NCBI RefSeq assembly: GCF_014279775.1
Contig: NZ_CP047961.1
Span: forward strand, 186,001-250,000
Reading direction: 5' to 3'
Origin: Synechococcus sp. PROS-9-1
Lineage (GTDB): Bacteria; Cyanobacteriota; Cyanobacteriia; PCC-6307; Cyanobiaceae
Length of the DNA stretch: 64,000 nt
Below, piece after piece: positions 52,727-60,449 of this stretch. The translations under genes and the position numbers were made by a program. Under the pieces are notes generated by a model. The model saw only the letters and a program-made list of their open reading frames with translations. It had not been told where the DNA came from and ran no database searches. Numbering within the stretch: position 1 is the stretch's first letter; every line of letters begins with the position of its first letter.

Positions 52727-53790
52727 TGGTAGACCCGGAGTTTTCTCCAGGAGCTTTTAAATCCATCCGAGTTCTTGTTCCTGGAACAAGAACTCGTTTT
52801 CGTTGTGGTGGATTAAATATTGCGATTCAGACTGCACGTGTGCTTGCAAATATTCTTCCTTCAGAGGTGGTTACATATATAGAGCGTGAAGATAATCATC
52901 TTTTTTTGGATGATCTTTTGGCTCAAGAGTCGCCTTCTGACTCAGTTCTATGGTTAGTTAGTTGGGGCTTTCATGTCCCAAAACTTCTGCGACGCCTGCA
53001 GGGACGCTTAGTTGTTTATCAAGCTCATAGCAGTGGTTATGGGTTTAATGTGCCACTGGGCATCCCAATAATTGCAGTAAGCCGAAATACTTTGGGATAT
53101 TGGGGCGATCGTGCTCCAAGAAATCCATTGTTTTTTGTGCCCAACCCACTTGAGTCGCAGTGGCTTGAAAAGGGTTGTCGTGCTGCCACTACGAAGGAAG
53201 ACGGAGCGGCTCGTCCAATTGATGTGTTGGTACAGAAGCGTAAAAGCAGTCCCTATGTGCTGAAGCAATTAGTGCCAGCTTTGCGGGCTAGGGGTTTATC
53301 AGTGGAAGTGCAGAGCGGTTGGGTCGATGACTTAGTGGATTTATTCAACAGAAGTAGTGTTTATCTCTATGACTCGGCCGAGTATTGGCGTGGCAAGGGG
53401 CTCACCGAAGGATTTGGCCTCCCACCATTGGAAGCAATGGCCTGCGGATGTGTTGTTTTTAGCAGCGTGAATCATGCATTGGCTGACACATTGATGCCAG
53501 GTCTAACTGCCCATCAGTTGGGTTGCGGCAGCTTGAGTTTTGATGTCAATAGGATTATTGCTGCTGCGGAGCGTCCTGATCAATGGCTAGGTAGTGAAGA
53601 TGTTGTTAGACAATTATTAGATGCTAGCACTGAGAAGTTTTGCATTTCTCGTTGGGCGTATGTGCTGAATCAGTTAGAGCAGGGCTTTCCATTTTGGAAA
53701 GACGGAAAGCCCTTATTGGCTAGTTCACCCACAGTTTTCCTTCGTTTGAGAGCTTTGGTACAGCGGTTTCGTCAGCTTTTTTTAAGATGA
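52726..53790 (+). CDS. Family 4-type glycosyltransferase
   Basis: GT-B enzyme of 354 aa. RVLVPGTRTRFRCGGLNIAI near the N-terminus holds the glycine loop of the acceptor domain, VVYQAHSSGYGF near 104 a strand-loop with His, and RAPRNPLFFVPNPLES near 134 a linker. LTEGFGLPPLEAMACGCVV near 226 is the EX7E nucleotide-sugar site (E-G-F-G...E). ATG 52726 shares a base with the ho1 stop, so its translation would be coupled to ho1 unless an internal promoter exists. AT-rich composition fits a transferred island. Function inferred for a surface glycan; donor unknown. Confidence 0.82.
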   Translation: MVDPEFSPGAFKSIRVLVPGTRTRFRCGGLNIAIQTARVLANILPSEVVTYIEREDNHLFLDDLLAQESPSDSVLWLVSWGFHVPKLLRRLQGRLVVYQAHSSGYGFNVPLGIPIIAVSRNTLGYWGDRAPRNPLFFVPNPLESQWLEKGCRAATTKEDGAARPIDVLVQKRKSSPYVLKQLVPALRARGLSVEVQSGWVDDLVDLFNRSSVYLYDSAEYWRGKGLTEGFGLPPLEAMACGCVVFSSVNHALADTLMPGLTAHQLGCGSLSFDVNRIIAAAERPDQWLGSEDVVRQLLDASTEKFCISRWAYVLNQLEQGFPFWKDGKPLLASSPTVFLRLRALVQRFRQLFLR

Positions 53791-53891
53791 AGTTGGCAAG
53801 ACGTTTACTGGTCCAATCAGTTCACTGGCTGTCTTAGATTTTTTAAATGGTGACCTTTGAGTTATAGATTTGAATTAATTTCAGATGAAGT

Positions 53892-55736
53892 GTGAACGGC
53901 TACCGAAAAAGCCAATCAATTCATGAGTCTTTGAGACTGCTGAGCTTTTTGCCTCGTCAGCGAATTATTTCGTTGCGTTGGCTTTTGGCTTTTTCTTTCA
54001 TTCCAGGTTTTCTGGATTTTTTCTCCATTGCAGTTGTTGGTCGTCTTACCGGTACGCTCGTGGGTGGTCAACTAAGTAATCTACTCCCGGGGATTCGTGT
54101 TTTTGGTGCTTCTCAACTAGAGCAATCCTTATGGTTGATGGCTCTCTTTGTGCTAATTATTTGGGTTCAGTCGCTTACAAGGATCTGTTTAAGAGTTTTT
54201 CAAGAGCGAACAGCTAGTTCTATTTGGCTTGATTTGTCCCAAAAGATTTTTGCAGGAATTATTGATCAGCAGTATGAGTTCCATATTACTAATAATCTAT
54301 CGCGCCTATCTTCTGATCTTTTGCTCAGCCTTGAGTGCCTCCTTAAAGAGATTGTCACACCTGTTCTAAGAGCTTTTAGCAGCATAGTCTCTATAGTCAT
54401 TCTGACTTTAGGTATAGTTTATATAGGAAGAAGTACGGCAATAGGCCTTATTATTGTAATGGTGTCAGGCTATATCTCCATGTCTTGGCTAATGACTCCA
54501 AGGCTAAGGATAGCCTCTGCTCAAAAACTCAGATCCAGAGATGCTTACACTAAGACTTTCTTCGAGACTTTTAAATCAATTAAGGATATTAAACTTTCTT
54601 CTAAGCAAGGTTTTTTCACCAGAAGATTTGTAAAAGCTACTTTGGAATTTAAAAGGGCTGATACTCAATCATTAGTACTGCCAGAAATCCCCCGAATGCT
54701 TATTGAGGCTCTTGGCATTACTACGATCTTTGTGATCGGAATTCTTCCTGCTGTTTTATCTAAAGACCCTGATAAGATATTGCAAACATTGCCTTTTTTG
54801 GCAACATTGTCTGTTGGTGCTCTGCGTTTATCAAAGCCATTGCAAGACTTATTTACTGCTATTTCCAAGCTTAGAGGCGGTCTCCCACAATTGCAATCTA
54901 TAAATGATCTACTCGATCTTGATCAGGCCTCAGATTTTGAATATATTACCGACTATTCAATATCTAACGATGGGATCGCCCCAAAAAGATCAATTTCTTT
55001 AATAAATGTTTCTTACTCGTATCCTGCCTCTGAGCAAGTAGTTTTAAATGATTTAAATTTATCGATTCCTGTAGGATCTCGTGTGGCATTTGTTGGTCCA
55101 ACTGGAAGTGGTAAAAGCACTGCTGCTTCTATTTTGCTTGCATTGTTATCACCGTCTAAAGGCTCTTTAATGATTGATGGCTTGCCTTTGGAATCTTTTC
55201 ATGTTCAATCTTGGCACCAATGTTGCTCTGAGGTCCCACAAAATATTCAATTACTTGACGACTCAGTATTTGCAAATGTTGCTTTTGGTTATGAGGAACA
55301 TCAAATAAATTTTGATCTGGTTTGGGATTCTTTGAAATCTGCACAGCTTCTTGATCTTATTGACGAATTGCCATACGGCTTATATACTCAAATCGGAGAA
55401 AATGGTATTAATTTGTCGGGTGGTCAAAGACAGAGAATAGCATTAGCAAGAGCTTTTTACAGGAGATCTAAATTTCTAGTTCTAGATGAAGCTACTAGTG
55501 CTCTAGACAATAAAACTGAATCTGACGTAATCCAATCACTCGAAATAATTGGTAGAAGATGTACCACTGTGGTTATTGCCCATAGGCTTTCTACTGTTCA
55601 GAGATGTGACATGATTTATGAATTTTCTTGTGGCAGGATTATAGCGAGTGGTTCCTTTGAGACATTGCGCGAAAAATCTAAGTCTTTTAATCGTCTTGTT
55701 CAATATGAGTTCACTAAATCAGCCGAAGATTTTTGA
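53892..55736 (+). CDS. ABC exporter (permease-ATPase fusion), PglK/MsbA-like
   Basis: 614 residues with six membrane segments in about 1-310 and an ATPase domain in about 365-600. Walker A is FVGPTGSGKSTAAS, signature INLSGGQRQRIALARAF, Walker B FLVLDEATSALDN and the switch His is in IAHRLS; all canonical. As in the first island, it is surrounded by glycosyltransferases and no Wzx is present, so it most likely flips a lipid-linked oligosaccharide. Export of a finished lipid or peptide is the alternative. Start GTG 53892, 101 bp after the upstream transferase. Its TGA overlaps the next ATG by one base. Confidence 0.9.
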   Translation: MNGYRKSQSIHESLRLLSFLPRQRIISLRWLLAFSFIPGFLDFFSIAVVGRLTGTLVGGQLSNLLPGIRVFGASQLEQSLWLMALFVLIIWVQSLTRICLRVFQERTASSIWLDLSQKIFAGIIDQQYEFHITNNLSRLSSDLLLSLECLLKEIVTPVLRAFSSIVSIVILTLGIVYIGRSTAIGLIIVMVSGYISMSWLMTPRLRIASAQKLRSRDAYTKTFFETFKSIKDIKLSSKQGFFTRRFVKATLEFKRADTQSLVLPEIPRMLIEALGITTIFVIGILPAVLSKDPDKILQTLPFLATLSVGALRLSKPLQDLFTAISKLRGGLPQLQSINDLLDLDQASDFEYITDYSISNDGIAPKRSISLINVSYSYPASEQVVLNDLNLSIPVGSRVAFVGPTGSGKSTAASILLALLSPSKGSLMIDGLPLESFHVQSWHQCCSEVPQNIQLLDDSVFANVAFGYEEHQINFDLVWDSLKSAQLLDLIDELPYGLYTQIGENGINLSGGQRQRIALARAFYRRSKFLVLDEATSALDNKTESDVIQSLEIIGRRCTTVVIAHRLSTVQRCDMIYEFSCGRIIASGSFETLREKSKSFNRLVQYEFTKSAEDF

Positions 55737-56914
55737 TGAAAAATATTGTCCTTTTATCAACAGCTGAATGGGATAACCCATTTTGGACTAATAAGCAGCA
55801 CACTGCATGCAGCTTAGCAGATTTAGATTGCCGAATATTGTATATTGAATCACTTGGCCTTAGAAGGCCAAGTATTCATCCTAGAGATTGGCATAGGTTA
55901 ATTAAACGCTTCACTAAAGCATTTTCTTTGCCTAAAAAAATTAATTCAAACCTATGGGTTTGGTCCCCCCTTGTCATTCCTGCGCCAACAACTTGGCATA
56001 CTAAGCTATTAAACAGAATTGTCTTTTCAGTATCCCTATATCTTGTTATGATGATTTTAGGGTTTAATGATTCCATATTATGGACCTATAATCCCCTTAC
56101 CAAGAACTATGTTAGCATTAAGCATTTCTCTTCAACAATTTACCATTGTGTCGATAATATTTCTGCCCAGCCTGGCATGAATGCCCGCCTGATTAATGCT
56201 GAAGAGAAAAAGCTTTGTAACGATGTAGATCATGTGTTCGTTACCTCTTCAACCTTATATCGCTCTCTAAAAAGATGGACAAAAAATATTACGTATATGC
56301 CAAATGTAGTAGATTTTAAGCACTTTAGTAAGGCTAGGAGTAGGCGTCCAGCTCCCAACGAATATATAGATATACCCGAGCCTAGGTTGCTTTTTGTCGG
56401 GGCTATTAGTTCTTATAAAGTAGACTTAGGCATGATTCGTGAAATTGCCTTGATGATGCCAAGCTGGTCGATAGTTTTAATTGGACTGGTTGGAGAGGGA
56501 GATCCAGCCACGAATATTAAAGAAATAGATGATTTATCAAATATCTACCTTTTAGGTCCCAAGCCATACCAGGATTTGCCTATTTATATGTCTCATTCGC
56601 AAGTGGGTCTTTTACCTTGTTTGTTGAATAAGTATACAGAATCTATGTTTCCAATGAAATTTTTTGAGTATTTAGCAGCAGGACTTCCTGTAGTTTCGAC
56701 ACAGCTAGCAGCATTGAATAGTTTTAAAGATTGCTTTTTGACAGGAAAAAATTCCTTTGAGTTTGTAGTACATATTAAATCCATTCTAGATGGCCGGTCA
56801 ACTATTAACCCAGATCATGCCAGTTCTATAGCGTCTAAGTACACTTATGAAATGAGATCTGTCGCTATGCTTAGGATAATTGACCGAGTTTTGGATAAAT
56901 CAATGAGGAGATGA
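55736..56914 (+). CDS. Glycosyltransferase of the TuaH-like GT-B group
   Basis: 392 aa. TAEWDNPFWTNKQHTACSLA near residue 9 is the typical N-terminus of TuaH-like transferases (W-x-x-x-x-x-R/K-x-Q-x-x-A). TIYHCVDNISAQPGM near 135 is the Y-x-x-V-D-D-like block, FVTSSTLYRSL near 166 the following strand, and VVDFKHFSKAR near 190 the start of the donor domain. LFVGAISSYKVDLGMIRE near 220 and GLLPCLLNKYTESMFPMKFF (residues 287-306) with LAAGLPVVST complete the fold. Coupled by overlap to the exporter in front and the GT2 gene behind. Likely adds a sugar to the glycan the exporter moves. Confidence 0.82.
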   Translation: MKNIVLLSTAEWDNPFWTNKQHTACSLADLDCRILYIESLGLRRPSIHPRDWHRLIKRFTKAFSLPKKINSNLWVWSPLVIPAPTTWHTKLLNRIVFSVSLYLVMMILGFNDSILWTYNPLTKNYVSIKHFSSTIYHCVDNISAQPGMNARLINAEEKKLCNDVDHVFVTSSTLYRSLKRWTKNITYMPNVVDFKHFSKARSRRPAPNEYIDIPEPRLLFVGAISSYKVDLGMIREIALMMPSWSIVLIGLVGEGDPATNIKEIDDLSNIYLLGPKPYQDLPIYMSHSQVGLLPCLLNKYTESMFPMKFFEYLAAGLPVVSTQLAALNSFKDCFLTGKNSFEFVVHIKSILDGRSTINPDHASSIASKYTYEMRSVAMLRIIDRVLDKSMRR

Positions 56915-57891
56915 GAACATTAAAGCCTCTAATATCAGTAATTATTCCTGTATTTAACAAGGCAAGTTTTCTTCCTTTTGCCTTAGATAGTGTTAGGAAG
57001 CAAACCTTTAGAGACTTTGAGGTTATTGTTGTTGATGATGCTTCAACAGATAATTCTATCGAATGCCTTCCTCAATTCTCATCTCTTGATATTCTATTGT
57101 TACGACGAGCCCGCCCAGGACCAGGAGGCTATGCGGCTAGAAATTTAGCGGTGACGCATGCAAAAGGTTCATGGATATCTTTTCTCGATGCAGATGACTT
57201 GTGGATGCCCAATCATCTTTCTGTAGTTGTGGAGTCTATCTTTATGGACCAAGGTGTTACGTTTATCTGTACTGGGTTTCTTGAGAAAAAGTACAATTCT
57301 GTTAAGAGAATAGTTCATTATCGTGATACCTTGTTTTCTGCATCAACTTTCTTAGGCCTTTATTCAAAGTCCGATATAATTCATACTAATTCAATGACCA
57401 TTCGCCGGGATGATTTTCTGAAGACTGGTGGTTTCCCCGAAAAAAATGTAAAGCGAGGTGGTGATCACATGCTGTGGTTAAAATTAGTATTGTTGGGCAA
57501 TCCTATTTTATTGCTGTCTACTATAACCACTTGCTATCAAACTGAGCATAGCGGTGTTGTTTCTAATCCTCAGTTTATGCAAGATGAACATCCTGTTGTG
57601 TATGTGGTAAGAATGGCCTTGTCTGGAGAATTATTAATTCCTGATACTTGGGGGAGAGTAGAAAAGATTCATTTGAAAAACTTTGCAAACCGTAAGACAT
57701 TGCTTTGGATGGCTCAAAAAAAGAGGTCTGGAATCTTATTGTGGACCGATTATAAGTTGCCTTTTCCCTTTGTATCGTCGCCATTAAATATATTAAGGTG
57801 GTTTGTGATTGTTTTATCCCCTGGAATAGTTCTAAAGGTTCTTACGAGATGCAAGGGTTTTCTGACGTCATGTGCAAAAAAGTTAAATTGA
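56911..57891 (+). CDS. Family 2 glycosyltransferase
   Basis: GT-A enzyme of 326 aa. ISVIIPVFNKASFLPFALDS (from residue 8) is the first unit, FEVIVVDDASTDNSIE near 36 the second strand with acidic loop, and GYAARNLAVTHAKGSWISF near 70 the R-N-x-G/A block. FLDADDLWMPNHL near 90 is the DxD site. RGGDHMLWLKLVLLG near 183 has the catalytic acidic pair. The ATG is inside the previous stop (ATGA overlap). The C-terminal 50 residues are hydrophobic and may bind the membrane. Its stop overlaps the end of a convergent glycosyltransferase gene by nine bases. Confidence 0.9.
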   Translation: MRTLKPLISVIIPVFNKASFLPFALDSVRKQTFRDFEVIVVDDASTDNSIECLPQFSSLDILLLRRARPGPGGYAARNLAVTHAKGSWISFLDADDLWMPNHLSVVVESIFMDQGVTFICTGFLEKKYNSVKRIVHYRDTLFSASTFLGLYSKSDIIHTNSMTIRRDDFLKTGGFPEKNVKRGGDHMLWLKLVLLGNPILLLSTITTCYQTEHSGVVSNPQFMQDEHPVVYVVRMALSGELLIPDTWGRVEKIHLKNFANRKTLLWMAQKKRSGILLWTDYKLPFPFVSSPLNILRWFVIVLSPGIVLKVLTRCKGFLTSCAKKLN

Positions 57892-58833
57892 TATCTTTAA
57901 TACTGGTTTGAAACCAAAAATAGTAAAGACCTCGCCAAGAAAATAAATTAAATAATATATTTGGCCAATTATTATTGCTCCTGGTATGAAAATCAAGGGT
58001 AAGTCTACTGATCTATGACGCAGGGTAATTTTTGCGAAAGATTTTACACTATTTTCGAATAGTCTATATATAGAATAGCCAATGTGCCGCTGACAAGGTT
58101 TATTTCGCAAAAGACGATCTCTTCCTTGTGCAAGCGCTCTTAGAATAAAATGACTTCCAAATTGCGGTGGAGGATGTGCAACAAAAGCATTTTCGCAGAG
58201 ATAAATGTCTATTCCATCTTTTCGTAGACTTTCCCCTAAGGCTAAACAACCACCTCGCGATACCTGATCATTCTTTCCGAAATAGTATTGCAAGAAAAGA
58301 TTTTTCTTAAAGGCTACATTGTTTGCAAAGAAGTGATTAGTTGTTCTTCTTGGCCTGGAAAGATGGTAGTTTTTGGTTGGAAAAAACCAAAACAATGCGA
58401 ATGCTTTTGTATATAAATTATGATGATCTATGTATGCTTTCCCGCAGCTTGCTTGAATTCTTGGATTTCTAAACGAATCTGTAAGATTTTTTAGCCAGTC
58501 TTTATCCGGAAGTACATCACTGTCAACAAAGATGATAACTTCACTCTTGGCGTGGCGTGCTGCTTCGTCTTTGAGTTGATAGTAGTGGAGTCCTGTATTT
58601 ACAATTAATTTCCATTCAATATTTTCATTTAGTTCTTTTGGTCTCTCTTTCAACTCGGGCTGATCTGTATTGGCACTAACAATTATTTCACAAAAATTTT
58701 TTAATAAATTGGCTTGAGCGATCACTCTTGATAGCATTTTATACGCTCTTGATTCCCCTGAAAGGAGAACATTCTCCCATTCGATCAGGATAGAAAAGGA
58801 TGTATTGCTAATACCTTCTATTTCTAGCGTCAT
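57883..58833 (-). CDS. Family 2 glycosyltransferase, reverse orientation in the second island
   Basis: 316 aa, AT-rich. SFSILIEWENVLL begins the fold and is followed by EIIVSANTDQPEL near 55. EVIIFVDSDVLPDKDWLKNL (residues 98-117) is the DxD site. Further blocks are FFANNVAFKKNLFLQYYFG near 172 and GGCLALGESLRKDGIDIYLC (residues 197-216), where the G-E-D-x-x-L acid is replaced by G-E-S. The C-terminus has two hydrophobic helices (LPLIFIPGAIIIGQIYYLIY). It is the only minus-strand gene of the second island and starts just 12 bp from the next gene on the other strand, so the two must share a very compact promoter region, or one start is misplaced. Confidence 0.85.
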   Translation of the reverse strand: MTLEIEGISNTSFSILIEWENVLLSGESRAYKMLSRVIAQANLLKNFCEIIVSANTDQPELKERPKELNENIEWKLIVNTGLHYYQLKDEAARHAKSEVIIFVDSDVLPDKDWLKNLTDSFRNPRIQASCGKAYIDHHNLYTKAFALFWFFPTKNYHLSRPRRTTNHFFANNVAFKKNLFLQYYFGKNDQVSRGGCLALGESLRKDGIDIYLCENAFVAHPPPQFGSHFILRALAQGRDRLLRNKPCQRHIGYSIYRLFENSVKSFAKITLRHRSVDLPLIFIPGAIIIGQIYYLIYFLGEVFTIFGFKPVLKISI

Positions 58834-58845
58834 TTTGTATTCACC

Positions 58846-60138
58846 TTGTATCTGTTCATTCTCACCCCTCTGCTATCGTTTATTCGAGCTCTATGTGCAC
58901 TTGTGGAGATGTCTTTCGCGAATTCCCCACTTTTGAGATTGCAGTTTGTTGTCTTTGTTGCGTTGGGCTTGTTCGGGCAAGTCCTGTTCTCTGTGATCGC
59001 GCATTTTTTGGATTTTGATAATCGTGTTTGTATGCTGCTTTACCGTGGAGGCTACTTATGCTTATGTTCTTATATTGTCGTCTATTCCTTTAAGGAAAGT
59101 AATAAAATATTTCTTAGGCCTTTCCCTATTAGCTTGTTCTTCTTCTGGTTTTATTATTTTATGCGGCTAGTTTGGGACTCTTCGGTGGCTAATGTTGACC
59201 TCATGTTGCCTATCTGGGAGTTTTTTGCATGGGGGTTTGGAAGTTGTTTCCTTCCTTCTTTGACTGCTTTTGTTTTGTCAGGAAGGGTCATACGCCAATC
59301 AAACTCTGCCTTTCTCGGTATTGCGGGAGCATTCATGTTGGGCACTGCTTCAATTCTGTTTTTTTTGATTAATGGATTCGAGCGAGTTCGCTTTATGCTC
59401 CCCAATCTTAATCCAATTAATGTATCTCAATCTTTCATGCTTCTTTCCTTGATTGGGTTGTCTTCTGTGTTTTGGGGCTCTCGTTCAAATCGGAGGATCC
59501 GTGCACTCTCTTTTGCTGTTTTCTTTTTAGCCTTGATGATGGGAGCTTATGCTGGCTCAAGGGGCGCAATGCTATCTTTTGCCGCCTCATGCATAGTCCT
59601 TATTTTTCTTTATTTCCAATCAAGCTTCACCTTTAAACGTCGTAAGTTTTTTGCTGTCGCAGGTGTGTTATTTGCAAGTTTCTTCTTGTTTATTACTTTT
59701 GTTCTGCCCTCGTTTTTCGAACGTATAAATACTTCAGGCTTCGATGCTAATTCCATTATAAGGATGATGGCTTTTAAGGAGAGTTTTGATGCATTTTTAG
59801 GTCACCCGTTGTTCGGTGCCGGTTTTCGTCTCCATTTAACTTTACAAGAAAATATTTATTCTGGCTTTTCTGTTTGGTTCCCTCATAACTTGATCGCAGA
59901 GAGTTTGGGCCTTGGTGGCATGTTGCTCTCAGTAACGCTCTGTTGTTGTTTAGTCCTTGCTTTCCGAAATGCTTATGCCTTAAGCAAATCGCTTGAATTT
60001 GAGTCTTGGCGTCTTTCCATCTTAGTGGCGTCTTTTGGATTTGTTCTTTTTTCTGGCCATCTCTCAAATATTCCGTTGTTTTGGATTGCGATGGGGATAG
60101 CAGCTTCTCCTAGTGATATTTCTGCTCAAAAGTCATGA
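58846..60138 (+). CDS. Wzy/WaaL-like O-antigen polymerase or ligase
   Basis: About 430 aa with roughly 11 membrane segments and a periplasmic-type loop near residues 280-350 that includes AFLGHPLFGAGF and VWFPHNLIAESLGLGGMLL. The G-x-G-F and P-H-N segments are the signature of the O-antigen ligase/polymerase (PF04932) superfamily. The TTG at 58846 is the most upstream start; ATG 58909 is an alternative that would leave more room for promoters to the divergent glycosyltransferase gene. It is the last gene of the second island and the counterpart of the polymerase at 10.4 kb. Confidence 0.82.
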   Translation: MYLFILTPLLSFIRALCALVEMSFANSPLLRLQFVVFVALGLFGQVLFSVIAHFLDFDNRVCMLLYRGGYLCLCSYIVVYSFKESNKIFLRPFPISLFFFWFYYFMRLVWDSSVANVDLMLPIWEFFAWGFGSCFLPSLTAFVLSGRVIRQSNSAFLGIAGAFMLGTASILFFLINGFERVRFMLPNLNPINVSQSFMLLSLIGLSSVFWGSRSNRRIRALSFAVFFLALMMGAYAGSRGAMLSFAASCIVLIFLYFQSSFTFKRRKFFAVAGVLFASFFLFITFVLPSFFERINTSGFDANSIIRMMAFKESFDAFLGHPLFGAGFRLHLTLQENIYSGFSVWFPHNLIAESLGLGGMLLSVTLCCCLVLAFRNAYALSKSLEFESWRLSILVASFGFVLFSGHLSNIPLFWIAMGIAASPSDISAQKS

Positions 60139-60449
60139 TTGTTATTTTGCAATTTAGCTGCCGATGAGCAACCTTCTCGTAATCATATGTTTTGTACAGA
60201 AGTGCATTCTGTTTTTGATTGTCCATCTAGTATTTTGATGTCTAAGGGAATTAGTGATTGTGGCTTCTACTACTTTTAATGCCTTGCTGAAGAATTACTC
60301 CTAAATAGTCTCTTTTGATTGATCATTGCGTCAAGCGATGGACTTATGCTGATTTGTCTGTTCGTATCGCATAGGCGCACGTTCGTTTGCAGCTTGCATG
60401 TTCATCACCTCAGGCCCTCATCATTGTCAGCCCCCCATAGAATTGTTTG
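60139..60449. other. Intergenic stretch, about 310 bp, island/core border
   Basis: No reading frame, RNA or terminator recognised. Composition changes from AT-rich to GC-rich across it. It must hold the pcrA promoter, which I could not define. Confidence 0.4.
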
